From assembly GCA_964551985.1 (NCBI GenBank), contig CAZKFG010000067.1, positions 1-9,678 of the forward strand: DNA of 9,678 nucleotides, read 5' to 3'. The DNA comes from CAZKFG01 sp964551985. GTDB lineage: Bacteria; Bacillota; Negativicutes; Acidaminococcales; JAISLQ01. Under the pieces are notes generated by a model, which had not been told where the DNA came from, did no database searches, and saw only the letters and a list, made by a program, of their open reading frames with translations. The translations under genes were made by a program, and so were the position numbers. This document shows positions 1 through 6,758 of this stretch, piece by piece (position 1 is the first letter of the stretch; every line of letters begins with the position of its first letter).

Positions 1-244
1 TAAAAGGATCTTTTACATAAGCTCTTGTACTTATACCAACAACTGCCGGTGCTAAAGATTTAGCTACTTTGACAACAGGCGTATTTCTCGCATCAGAAAT
101 CTTATCAGATGCCTTTGCTGCAGTGCTTGCAGCTTGGGTAGCTTGCGCTGCAGGTTTAGCAGAGCAACCTACAAGCATTACCCCTAATATTATCCCTAAA
201 AAAACGCTTATCATCTGCATATGTATCTTGCGTAAATAACTCAT
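1..244 (-). CDS. htrA: HtrA/DegP-like serine protease, N-terminal part (partial)
   Basis: Only the first 81 residues are in the window; the gene leaves the left edge. The start is an ATG at 244 with an AAGGAGAG ribosome site at 252-259, 7 nt away. The protein opens with basic residues (R5, K6), a hydrophobic stretch (about 11-26) and a lipobox LVGC with Cys27, so it looks like an exported lipoprotein. An Ala/Lys/Thr-rich linker follows, then VVKVAKSLAPAVVGIST (57-73), which resembles the segment opening the trypsin-like domain of HtrA proteases. The catalytic triad and PDZ domain would lie outside the window. Location after walJ matches the walJ-htrA order known from Firmicutes walRK loci, and that synteny supports the call. 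HtrA proteins degrade or refold misfolded envelope proteins. A lipidated anchor in place of a transmembrane helix is an inference from the lipobox. Confidence 0.78.
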   Translation of the reverse strand, partial: MSYLRKIHMQMISVFLGIILGVMLVGCSAKPAAQATQAASTAAKASDKISDARNTPVVKVAKSLAPAVVGISTRAYVKDPF

Positions 245-280
245 TTAATCACTCTCCTTAAAAAAGCTTAATTTAATTTT

Positions 281-309
281 ATTATAAAACCATTTTCCCT
301 GCAAGCTAA
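281..309 (-). promoter_or_regulatory. possible weak promoter in the walJ-htrA gap
   Basis: On the minus strand a perfect TATAAT lies at 281-286, with TTAGCT 17 nt upstream (304-309), only 3/6 matches to the -35 consensus. It sits about 37 nt upstream of the htrA start. It may give htrA some independent expression, but an AT-rich gap can produce such a match by chance. Confidence 0.3.
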
Positions 310-321
310 ACTTGAGCTTGC
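301..321 (-). other. 7-bp hairpin over the walJ stop codon
   Basis: GCAAGCT (301-307) and AGCTTGC (315-321) are perfect inverted repeats with a 7-nt loop, and they include the walJ stop codon. No T-run follows on the minus strand, so it is not a standard intrinsic terminator. It could be a partial terminator, pause site or mRNA-stability hairpin between walJ and htrA. Confidence 0.4.
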
Positions 322-1082
322 CAAAAAGGTACTACGATCTCAACAGAGTCCTCCAGTCCTTTGGCTGCTAAAATATCATTTACCGTATTAAACGCCAGAT
401 TAGGATTATTGTTCTCTTCACTTAAATGTACCAAATACGCCTTCATCTTTTTTTTGCCTGCAATATCACCGAGCAAAAACCCGGCATCGTTGTTGGATAA
501 ATGTCCTCTTGAGCCGCGAATTCTGTCTTTTAAAAACCTAGGATATCTGCCGCAATTTAACATATCTAAATCGTGGTTTGCCTCTAACACAATGACATCA
601 CTATCACGACAAGCATTTTTAATATTACTATCGGCAAAGCCTAAGTCTGTAAGCAAAGTGCACTTTTGTTCGTTATAAAAAAAATTAAAACCCACAGGTT
701 CAGCCGCATCATGACAAACAGAAAAAGAACGCACAGTAAGAGCGCCTATAATCATATCATTTTTACCAAGTAATCTACAACAAGATCTGTCTATCTCACG
801 CAAAAATGGCACAGCATACCATGTTTTTTCTCTAGCAAAAATCGGCACGCGAGCAACTTTATTAAAATTGAGCAGTCCGCTTATATGGTCTGTATGTTCA
901 TGGGTAATAAAAACGGCCGACAAATCCTGAGCTTTCAAGCCAAGATTGCCGAGTGCTTTGTCTATTTTTTTATAACTTATACCAACATCAACCAAAACAT
1001 TAGTATCGCCTGCCTGTACAAGCAAGCTGTTACCCTTGCTACCACTTGCAAGAACACTAACGCTAAAACCATCATTACTCAT
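306..1082 (-). CDS. walJ: WalJ/YycJ-type metallo-beta-lactamase-fold hydrolase
   Basis: A 258-residue protein of the family's usual length. It opens with SVLASGSKGNS (9-19), the glycine/serine-rich strand typical of YycJ/WalJ proteins, and carries the metal-binding HxHxDH motif at H61-E-H63-T-D65-H66. Further conserved segments include VCHD (mid-protein), LLTDLG and VLEANHD. The frame is open upstream to 1181, but that part overlaps deoC and has no family similarity; the ATG at 1080-1082 is the natural start. The gene overlaps the deoC stop by 8 nt, with only a weak GGTGG ribosome site inside deoC, suggesting translational coupling. WalJ is linked in Firmicutes to the essential WalRK cell-wall two-component system and to coordination of cell division with replication; its substrate (probably nucleic acid, by fold) is not settled. 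The only GGCC in the window lies here, at 915-918. Confidence 0.9.
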   Translation of the reverse strand: MSNDGFSVSVLASGSKGNSLLVQAGDTNVLVDVGISYKKIDKALGNLGLKAQDLSAVFITHEHTDHISGLLNFNKVARVPIFAREKTWYAVPFLREIDRSCCRLLGKNDMIIGALTVRSFSVCHDAAEPVGFNFFYNEQKCTLLTDLGFADSNIKNACRDSDVIVLEANHDLDMLNCGRYPRFLKDRIRGSRGHLSNNDAGFLLGDIAGKKKMKAYLVHLSEENNNPNLAFNTVNDILAAKGLEDSVEIVVPFWQAQV

Positions 1083-1725
1083 TATCAGCCACCGACATAA
1101 ATAAAACTGCACTACTTGTACCAATCCTATCAGCACCGGCATTAATAAGCTCGACAACTTGAGTATGAGTTCTAATACCACCAGAAGCTTTGATTTTTAT
1201 CTTACCTTCTGCCGTATCTTTAAGCAACGCAACATCACTTACCGTAGCTCCGCCCAGCATGCCACCTGTACAAGTTTTTACACAAAAAGCTCCGCCGTCA
1301 ATAACTGCACGAGTAGCCAAAACCTTTTCATTGTCATTTAGAATATTAACTTCAATAATAACCTTAACGGGAATTTTACAAGCCTCAACAACCGCACGAA
1401 TATCATCAGTAACCGCTTGCCAATTGCCCACTTTTGCTGCCGCTAAGTTCATCACCATATCAATCTCATCAGCCTTATCTTCAACAATTTTTAAAGCCTC
1501 AAAAACCTTGACATCAGTTCTTACCGCACCTAAAGGGAACGCACAAGTAGATACGACTTTAGCTTTTGTCCCACTGAGCAAATTCGCTGCTAGTGCCACA
1601 TAATTAGAATTGACACAAATACCAAAAAATCCATATTTTTGAACCTCTTGGCAAGCGTTAATAATATCTTCAACAGTTGCAATTGGCGATAAAACAGTGT
1701 GTTCAATATATTTTGCAGTCCACAT
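1075..1725 (-). CDS. deoC: deoxyribose-phosphate aldolase
   Basis: A 216-residue class I aldolase that cleaves 2-deoxy-D-ribose 5-phosphate into glyceraldehyde 3-phosphate and acetaldehyde in deoxynucleoside catabolism, in the cytoplasm. The TIM-barrel landmarks are present: ADEIDMVMN with Asp89, FCVKTCTGG with the Schiff-base Lys150, and KASGGIRT with Lys179 near the phosphate site. The start is the ATG at 1723-1725: the AAAAGGAG ribosome site (1733-1740) is 7 nt from it, but only 1 nt from the alternative ATG at 1729-1731. Length is typical for short bacterial DeoC. It starts 22 nt after the methyltransferase stop with no terminator between, and its last 8 nt overlap walJ. No other nucleoside-catabolism gene (deoA, deoB, deoD, cdd) is next to it, so it looks like a lone deoC riding in an envelope-related operon. 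Confidence 0.96.
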   Translation of the reverse strand: MWTAKYIEHTVLSPIATVEDIINACQEVQKYGFFGICVNSNYVALAANLLSGTKAKVVSTCAFPLGAVRTDVKVFEALKIVEDKADEIDMVMNLAAAKVGNWQAVTDDIRAVVEACKIPVKVIIEVNILNDNEKVLATRAVIDGGAFCVKTCTGGMLGGATVSDVALLKDTAEGKIKIKASGGIRTHTQVVELINAGADRIGTSSAVLFMSVADNE

Positions 1726-1732
1726 ATACATT

Positions 1733-1740
1733 CTCCTTTT
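1733..1740 (-). promoter_or_regulatory. ribosome binding site that sets the deoC start
   Basis: AAAAGGAG on the minus strand. Two in-frame ATGs lie two codons apart; only the inner one (1723-1725) has normal 7-nt spacing, so the outer one (1729-1731) is rejected as the main start. Confidence 0.75.
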
Positions 1741-1747
1741 TTATTTT

Positions 1748-2782
1748 TTAGAAATTAACTAGCTGCTTTTCTTTTTTCTCATAAGTCAAAAAAACAGAAA
1801 CTAAATCTTTCATAATTTTATTTGCAAGAGCATAAGCCATGTTTACAGGCACAGCATTACCAACCATCTTATATCCGTCAGATAGTTTTTCATACTCAAA
1901 GATAAAATCATCAGGGAAAGACTGAATTCTTGCACACTCTCGCACCGACAGTCTCCTATCCAAATGCTCTTTACCACAAACAAATTCTCTAATATCTTTT
2001 TCTACAAAATTCATTTTTGGTGCTTGTGGATGAATTGGCGCATGTCTACCACCTGCCTGTATAGTAAAAGATGGTTCATCCCAGCTACGCACTCTATTTC
2101 TCGACATAAATATTGTCGAAAAAGCACCTATCATATATTCATGATTTGGTATAAAACAATCATTTTTATTCGTATAGTTTTTATCTTTAGCTGGCAAAAC
2201 ATTGTCCTTTAAATCAAAAATAACATCTTTTAAATACAGCCGTTCATCTTGTGGCTGAGGAAAATCAAACTCTATACCTAGATCTCTTCTATATCCTACA
2301 AAAATAAGACGTTTTCTATCTTGGGCAACTGCGTAATCATGAGCATTAATTAGTTTAAAACGCAAAATATAACCTGCCTTTTCAAATAATATTTTAATAT
2401 TATCAAGTGCCTTTGTATGTCTTTTGGCAAGCATACCTTCAACATTTTCCGCAAGAAAAAAAAGCGGTCTTTTGTCTTTTAAAATTCGAATAAACTCATA
2501 AAAAAGCTGACCTCTCGCATCGTCTATACCCCTTAGAGTTCCAGCTTCACTCCAACTTTGGCATGGAGGACCACCAATAATACCGATACAATCAGGAATA
2601 TTCGTGGAAGGGATATCTTTAATATTTCTCTTATCTAGATAAGTAGCAGGAAAATTGCGCTCAAAAGTCGACCAAATACTTTTATCATATTCATTTGCCC
2701 ATGCAACATCAAAGCCAGCTAACTCAAAACCCTTATCAAGACCACCGGCACCAGCAAATAAACTCACAATTTTTTTATCCAT
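1748..2782 (-). CDS. DNA (cytosine-5) methyltransferase, HaeIII/NgoPII type, probable GGCC specificity
   Basis: A 344-residue C5 methyltransferase that would protect host DNA from the adjacent nuclease. Family motifs appear in order: motif I FAGAGGLDKGF (9-19, AdoMet binding), motif IV GGPPCQSWSE with nucleophile Cys74, motif VI AENV with Glu112, motif VIII QDRKR (154-158), motif IX RECARIQSFP, and motif X GNAVPVN (308-314). From memory, ANEYDKSIW, LRGIDDARGQLFYE and the target-recognition segment IFMSRNRVRSWDEPSFT match M.HaeIII very closely, so GGCC is the likely target; the following HAPIHPQAP differs slightly from M.HaeIII. The start is the ATG at 2780-2782 with GGAG 8 nt upstream; an earlier in-frame start at 2806 lies inside the endonuclease gene and is not needed. 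It overlaps the endonuclease stop by 8 nt. DNA is visibly more AT-rich than tex or deoC, suggesting horizontal transfer. Confidence 0.95.
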   Translation of the reverse strand: MDKKIVSLFAGAGGLDKGFELAGFDVAWANEYDKSIWSTFERNFPATYLDKRNIKDIPSTNIPDCIGIIGGPPCQSWSEAGTLRGIDDARGQLFYEFIRILKDKRPLFFLAENVEGMLAKRHTKALDNIKILFEKAGYILRFKLINAHDYAVAQDRKRLIFVGYRRDLGIEFDFPQPQDERLYLKDVIFDLKDNVLPAKDKNYTNKNDCFIPNHEYMIGAFSTIFMSRNRVRSWDEPSFTIQAGGRHAPIHPQAPKMNFVEKDIREFVCGKEHLDRRLSVRECARIQSFPDDFIFEYEKLSDGYKMVGNAVPVNMAYALANKIMKDLVSVFLTYEKKEKQLVNF

Positions 2783-3626
2783 AATAAAACTCCATAAATT
2801 TAACATCTAATAAGCTTGCAGGGTTATTGGGATTTTTAATTTTTAAATCAGACATTTTAAACATTTCATTTTTTAGTTTAAACAACTCATTTTTATCGCA
2901 ATCTGGAAATTCATCAAACTTTTCTTTTTTCATTATACAGTAAAAATCAAACTCACTATTTGTCTTTTTTTTAGGTAAATATGAAAATACTCTAGCAGGA
3001 TGAAAAACAGACCACATACCACGTATTCTTAAATCCGTTATTCCAAGAGGGTCAACTTTTTTTACCTTACCAATTTCGTTTGTCTTTGCAAATTCTACAT
3101 CCGATATTTGCTCTAACCCTTTTGAAACAGTATTTCTAATTCGCTCATAAACACTTTTATCAGCAGCATAACAATCACCATAAACAAACCATAGCGTTTT
3201 TAGCTTATTATCATTAACATTTCCAACAACATAAATGAGATCTTTTTCTTGCCAAATTTCACATTTTTTACAATCATTTGTAATCATCGGACTATCAGAA
3301 TATAATTTTGCTTTAGGATATGAACTATTTAAAGCAAGAGCACTGTTTGTACTCCCTTGAATTTTTTTGACCTCTATGCAATCACCATTTTTTAAAATAA
3401 TATCAGGTGGATTATTTTGATTACCTTGATAAGAAAAAACATCACTATATTTCTTAATTTTTAAATATTCATCTTTAATATCTAGCGTACTTGCAAATAA
3501 ATCTTTAGTATACTGTTCAAGGCTATTACCCATACTATTGGCACGATTTTTACCAGAATAATGATAAGATAAATCTAAAATTGGATTACATATTAAATTT
3601 TTTATTGCTTGTAAAACATTTGACAC
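2775..3626 (-). CDS. type II restriction endonuclease, NgoPII family (probable GGCC cutter)
   Basis: A 283-residue protein recognised as NgoPII-like from remembered family blocks: NRANSMGNSLEQYTKDLF (28-45), VFSYQGNQNNPPD (63-75), SALALNSS (95-102) and LRIRGMW. NgoPII recognises GGCC. The PD-(D/E)XK nuclease core is visible as Pro74-Asp75, nine residues, then Glu85-Val86-Lys87. A pair CKKC at 119-122 is a curiosity without known role. The start is a GTG at 3624-3626 behind a weak AAAAGGTAGG ribosome site; no ATG fits better. It is promoter-proximal and its stop lies inside the first codons of the methyltransferase, so the two form one transcript. No controller (C) protein gene is present between the promoter and the endonuclease. 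Base composition is AT-rich with many AAA, ATA and TTA codons. Cut position within the site cannot be read from the sequence. Confidence 0.9.
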   Translation of the reverse strand: MSNVLQAIKNLICNPILDLSYHYSGKNRANSMGNSLEQYTKDLFASTLDIKDEYLKIKKYSDVFSYQGNQNNPPDIILKNGDCIEVKKIQGSTNSALALNSSYPKAKLYSDSPMITNDCKKCEIWQEKDLIYVVGNVNDNKLKTLWFVYGDCYAADKSVYERIRNTVSKGLEQISDVEFAKTNEIGKVKKVDPLGITDLRIRGMWSVFHPARVFSYLPKKKTNSEFDFYCIMKKEKFDEFPDCDKNELFKLKNEMFKMSDLKIKNPNNPASLLDVKFMEFYYG

Positions 3627-3672
3627 AAATATTAACCTACCTTTTAAAAGTCTACATATCTTTTACAAGTTT

Positions 3673-3701
3673 ATTATATTCTAAACAAAGTGTATTAGCA
3701 A
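3673..3701 (-). promoter_or_regulatory. sigma-A-type promoter of the restriction-modification operon
   Basis: On the minus strand TTGCTA (3696-3701) and a perfect TATAAT (3673-3678) are 17 nt apart. The expected start of transcription near 3666 gives a leader of about 40 nt before the endonuclease GTG. It lies between the perR terminator and the endonuclease, so the operon has its own promoter and does not depend on perR. Confidence 0.75.
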
Positions 3702-3731
3702 GTGCCATAAGGTAAAAGCCCATTTTAAAAC

Positions 3732-3764
3732 AAAAAAAATCTGCCCTGATAATAACATCAGAGC
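3732..3764 (-). terminator. intrinsic terminator of perR
   Basis: Minus-strand stem of 8 pairs (3757-3764 with 3743-3750, one G-U), a 6-nt loop (3751-3756), then a tract of eight T (3732-3739 read as T on the minus strand). It starts about 10 nt after the perR stop and separates perR from the restriction operon. Confidence 0.88.
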
Positions 3765-3774
3765 AAATACAAAA

Positions 3775-4194
3775 TCAATTCGCTATATTTTTTCTACAAG
3801 ATGGACAAATGCCAAACATATAAATTTGTTTACTGGCAACATCATAGCCGGTCTTTTTTTCCACATCGCGAAGCACGCTTGTAATATCAATATCCAAAAC
3901 ATCTTCTACTTTACTGCAAACATCACACTTAACATGAGCGTGTTCTGTCATATCAGCATCATAGCGAAAAGAATCTTCACCTGTGTTTAAAATCCTCACA
4001 AGACCTATCTGCGCTAAAATATCAACAGTTTTATAAACTGTCGCCAAACTCATCGTCGGATGATAAGGCAAAAGTTTTACAAACAACATCTCAGCAGTCG
4101 GATGCTCTTTAGTTGCAAGCAAGGTACTATATACTGCTAGCCGCTGTGGCGTAACCTTAAATCCTTTTTCTCTTAATACATTAGTAATATCCAA
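3775..4194 (-). CDS. perR: PerR-type peroxide-sensing Fur-family repressor
   Basis: A 139-residue Fur-family regulator. N-terminal winged helix with GFKVTPQR and recognition helix SLATVYKTVDIL; C-terminal metal domain with EHAHVKCDVC and CPSC, giving the two CxxC pairs of the structural zinc site. Aligned by hand to B. subtilis PerR, all five regulatory-metal ligands are present: His in EHPT (position 37), Asp in RYD (85), both His in HAH (91, 93), and Asp in VEDV (104). Asp rather than Glu at 104 is the feature tied to peroxide sensing in PerR. The start is taken as TTG (4192-4194), with AAAGGTG at 4203-4209 spaced 8 nt; an ATG at 4216-4218 would add eight residues but has no ribosome site. 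PerR would repress oxidative-stress genes and itself. A Fur or Zur role is not excluded. It is followed by its own terminator. Confidence 0.9.
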   Translation of the reverse strand: MDITNVLREKGFKVTPQRLAVYSTLLATKEHPTAEMLFVKLLPYHPTMSLATVYKTVDILAQIGLVRILNTGEDSFRYDADMTEHAHVKCDVCSKVEDVLDIDITSVLRDVEKKTGYDVASKQIYMFGICPSCRKNIAN

Positions 4195-4202
4195 ACTAAA
4201 CA

Positions 4203-4209
4203 CACCTTT
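4203..4209 (-). promoter_or_regulatory. ribosome binding site favouring the TTG start of perR
   Basis: AAAGGTG on the minus strand, 8 nt before the TTG at 4192-4194. It is the only convincing site near the several in-frame candidate starts (TTG 4230, ATG 4218, GTG 4203, TTG 4194). Confidence 0.6.
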
Positions 4210-4231
4210 CAAAGTCATAAAGCATATCAAT

Positions 4232-4246
4232 AGATAATTATTATTT
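4232..4246. promoter_or_regulatory. PerR-box-like operator
   Basis: A 15-bp site centred on 4239 contains the perfect 9-bp palindrome TAATTATTA and matches the PerR box TTATAATNATTATAA at 10 of 14 defined positions. It would cover about +3 to +17 relative to the predicted perR start of transcription, a typical place for autorepression. The AT-rich surroundings lower its weight. Confidence 0.45.
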
Positions 4247-4255
4247 GTTAATATA

Positions 4256-4284
4256 ATTTTACATTTAAATAAAAATTAAGTCAA
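4256..4284 (-). promoter_or_regulatory. perR promoter
   Basis: Minus-strand TTGACT (4279-4284) and TAAAAT (4256-4261) with a 17-nt spacer. Predicted transcription start near 4249, followed directly by the PerR-like box. Confidence 0.7.
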
Positions 4285-4291
4285 TAAAAAT

Positions 4292-4319
4292 TTTACAAAC
4301 AAACAATCCGTGTTATAAT
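4292..4319 (+). promoter_or_regulatory. tex promoter
   Basis: TTTACA (4292-4297) and a perfect TATAAT (4314-4319) with a 16-nt spacer; predicted start near 4326, about 23 nt before the tex ATG. It diverges from the perR promoter, the two -35 boxes being only 7 nt apart, so the RNA polymerase sites may compete. Confidence 0.65.
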
Positions 4320-4348
4320 ACATAGTATCAAAAATTGGAAGGTGAAAA

Positions 4349-6523
4349 ATGTTAATAGAACAAATAAATTCTCTTATCGCCAAAGAACTTGGCATCACGC
4401 CAAAACAGGTAGAAGCCACTGTAAGTTTACTTGACCAAGCAAATACAGTACCATTTATCGCCAGATACAGAAAAGAAGTAACAGGCGAACTAGACGAAGA
4501 AAAAATCCGCTCCATTCAAGAGCGTACAACATATTTGAGAAATCTAATCAAACGCCAACAGGAAATTATTGAAAGTATCGCAGCCCAAGAAAAATTAACG
4601 CCTGAACTAGAGGCGCAAATATTAGGTTCGCAAAAGCTCCAAGAGCTAGAAGATCTGTACATGCCCTACAAACCTAAAAAGCGTACACGGGCAATGATTG
4701 CAAGAGAAAAAGGTCTAGAACCACTTGCGCAAATCATAGAAAACCAACCACTGGAAATTGACATTGAATTGGAAGCACAAAAATACCTAAGTGAAGAAAA
4801 AGAAGTAGCATCGACAAAAGATGCTATAGCTATGGCGTGTGACATCATCGCTGAAAACATTGCCGAAAATGCCATTTTAAAAGAACTTGCCAGACGCGAA
4901 TTGTGGCGTGCAAGTAGCATTGAGTGCGAAATGGCAGTTGACGAGGTGCAAGGCGAAAAGTTTATCAACTATAAAGAATACTCTGAACCTATCCGCCAGA
5001 TACCACCACACAGAGTACTTGCCATCAATCGCGGCGAGACACTTAAAATATTAAAGGTAAAATTACAAACACTACAAAGCGTAATTGCCGAAAAAATACT
5101 TGCAGATAAGTTGGTTAATATTCAATCACCGCTCGCCCAGCTCATGCAAAGCGCAATAAATGATTCATACAAACGATTGCTCTTTCCTTCATTAGAACGT
5201 GAAATACGCACCACCTTGACAGAACGCGCGGAAAAACACGCTATAACAATATTTTCACGCAACCTAAGACAACTTCTTTTACAACCACCGCTATCAGGAC
5301 ACACAGTTATGGGACTAGACCCAGGTTATCGCACAGGTTGCAAAGTCGCTATTGTCGGACCGCAAGGAGATGTTTTATCTACAACAACAGTATATCTAAC
5401 AAACAGTGCTGAACTAAAAGAAAAATCAGCTGCGCAAATACTCTCTTTAATAAAGACTCATAACGTAACTCTTATCTCCATAGGTAATGGTACAGCCTCA
5501 TACGAAACAGAACAATTTGCCGCAGAATTAATAAGCAAAAACAAACTTGACATAAGCTATATAATAACAAACGAAGCAGGAGCATCAGTATATTCAGCAT
5601 CAAAACTCGCCAAAGAAGAGTTGCCAGACTTAGACGTATCAATAAGAGGCGCAGTATCTATTGCAAGGCGTATCCAAGACCCACTGGCAGAACTTGTCAA
5701 AATAGAACCAAAAGCCATTGGCGTTGGTCAATACCAGCACGACGTAAATCAAAAAGAACTGACAGAGACATTAGGTCAAACAATAGAATCTTGCGTAAAC
5801 CATGTAGGAGTGGATTTAAATACAGCCTCAGCCGAACTACTTAGCTATATTGCTGGCATACAAAAAAGCATCGCACAAAATATTATCTTGTGGCGAAGCC
5901 AAAACGGCGTATTTAAAAACCGCAAACAACTGCTAAAAGTCAATAGATTAGGACCAAGTGCCTTTACCCAATGCGCAGGCTTTTTGCGTATACACGGTAG
6001 CACAAATCCACTGGATAATACAAGCATACATCCAGAGAGCTATGACCTTGCCGAAAAAATCATTCAAGAACTAGGCTTTGACCCTAAAAAACCAATAACA
6101 CAAGACTTGCAAGAAACAGCCCTCAAAGCCAATGCTGAGCAGCTAGCTAAAAAGCTAGAGAGTGGACTACCAACAGTAAAAGACATTCTAGATTCGCTCG
6201 CTAAACCTGGTCGCGACCCAAGAGCTGACGCTCCGGCGCCACTAACTAGAAAAAACATAACAAAACTATCCGATTTGCAAGTTGGTAGCAAAGTAATAGG
6301 CGTAGTTCACAACGTTACAGACTTTGGCGTATTTGTCGACATTGGTATAAAAACCAACGGACTTATACACAAATCGGAACTATCACACAAATATTTTCGC
6401 CATCCGCTAGATGTCGTGAGCGTTGGCGACACAATAGAGTGCCTTATAATATCCATTCAAGAAGACAGAAATCGGATAGGACTTAGTTTAAAACAATTAG
6501 AAGCTAAAAACGTAGCTACATAA
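4349..6523 (+). CDS. tex: Tex-family S1-domain RNA-binding protein (transcription accessory factor)
   Basis: A 724-residue protein, full length for Tex/YhgF. Order of parts: N-terminal helical Tex region with TVPFIARYRKEVTG (about 30-45) and the DLYMPYKPKKRT block (about 105); a YqgF/RNase H-like domain starting at VMGLDPGYRTG (320-330); the conserved GVGQYQHDV block (about 457-465); helix-hairpin-helix repeats beginning with VGVDLNTASAELLSYIAG (about 485-560); and a C-terminal S1 domain (about 640-715, VGSKVIGVVHNVTDFGVFVDIG). Tex binds nucleic acids and associates with transcription; its precise role is not settled. The ATG at 4349 has GGAAGGTG just upstream. It ends with TAA before a long hairpin element and a terminator, so it is probably a single-gene unit, divergent from perR. 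Confidence 0.97.
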   Translation: MLIEQINSLIAKELGITPKQVEATVSLLDQANTVPFIARYRKEVTGELDEEKIRSIQERTTYLRNLIKRQQEIIESIAAQEKLTPELEAQILGSQKLQELEDLYMPYKPKKRTRAMIAREKGLEPLAQIIENQPLEIDIELEAQKYLSEEKEVASTKDAIAMACDIIAENIAENAILKELARRELWRASSIECEMAVDEVQGEKFINYKEYSEPIRQIPPHRVLAINRGETLKILKVKLQTLQSVIAEKILADKLVNIQSPLAQLMQSAINDSYKRLLFPSLEREIRTTLTERAEKHAITIFSRNLRQLLLQPPLSGHTVMGLDPGYRTGCKVAIVGPQGDVLSTTTVYLTNSAELKEKSAAQILSLIKTHNVTLISIGNGTASYETEQFAAELISKNKLDISYIITNEAGASVYSASKLAKEELPDLDVSIRGAVSIARRIQDPLAELVKIEPKAIGVGQYQHDVNQKELTETLGQTIESCVNHVGVDLNTASAELLSYIAGIQKSIAQNIILWRSQNGVFKNRKQLLKVNRLGPSAFTQCAGFLRIHGSTNPLDNTSIHPESYDLAEKIIQELGFDPKKPITQDLQETALKANAEQLAKKLESGLPTVKDILDSLAKPGRDPRADAPAPLTRKNITKLSDLQVGSKVIGVVHNVTDFGVFVDIGIKTNGLIHKSELSHKYFRHPLDVVSVGDTIECLIISIQEDRNRIGLSLKQLEAKNVAT

Positions 6524-6527
6524 CAAA

Positions 6528-6647
6528 CGACTGCCTAGAAAGTGTCAGTGGCAAGAAGGAGTGAGGCTTACGAAGTGTAACGTACTAAACGTACGTAAAC
6601 AAGTAAACGCAACTCCAACAATGGCAATGACATTTTATCGGCAGTCG
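6528..6647. repeat. ~120-nt imperfect inverted repeat after tex (likely dispersed palindromic element or structured RNA)
   Basis: The ends CGACTGCC (6528-6535) and GGCAGTCG (6640-6647) pair perfectly. The stem continues almost unbroken: AAAGTGTCA (6539-6547) with TGACATTTT (6628-6636, one G-U). Further in, GGAGT (6558-6562) pairs with ACTCC (6612-6616), CTTA-C (6567-6571) partly with GTAA (6603-6606), and ACGTAC (6580-6585) with GTACGT (6591-6596) around a 5-nt loop. No protein frame fits it. It begins 4 nt after the tex stop and abuts a terminator, so it would be in the tex 3' UTR. The shape is that of small palindromic repeats scattered between genes; only one copy is in the window, so dispersal is an inference. 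Confidence 0.65.
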
Positions 6648-6679
6648 AAACTGCATTTTAAATAAATGCAGTTTTTTTT
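6648..6679 (+). terminator. intrinsic terminator after tex
   Basis: An 11-bp perfect stem (6648-6658 with 6664-6674), 5-nt loop TAAAT, and T-tract from 6672 to 6679. It immediately follows the long hairpin element. Confidence 0.9.
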
Positions 6680-6758
6680 ACAAAATAAAGAGGAAATTTG
6701 CCAACAATTATAGAATATAAACAAGATATTTTAAAACCTTTTGCAAAGGGGATACGTT

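Noticed and set aside
1083..1181. Upstream extension of walJ by 33 codons
   Set aside because: It lies within deoC, is absent from the family, and the ATG at 1082 directly precedes the conserved N-terminus.
1190..1603. 137-codon open frame on the plus strand
   Set aside because: It lies entirely antisense to deoC, whose catalytic motifs are intact, and has no family features.
2783..2900. Internal promoter for the methyltransferase inside the endonuclease gene
   Set aside because: Only weak AT-rich matches are seen, with no -35/-10 pair at good spacing.
6680..6758. Promoter for the FtsA-like gene
   Set aside because: TATAAA at 6716-6721 is present, but no acceptable -35 lies 16-18 nt upstream; TTGCCA (6698-6703) is too close. 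A promoter must exist here, but I cannot place it.
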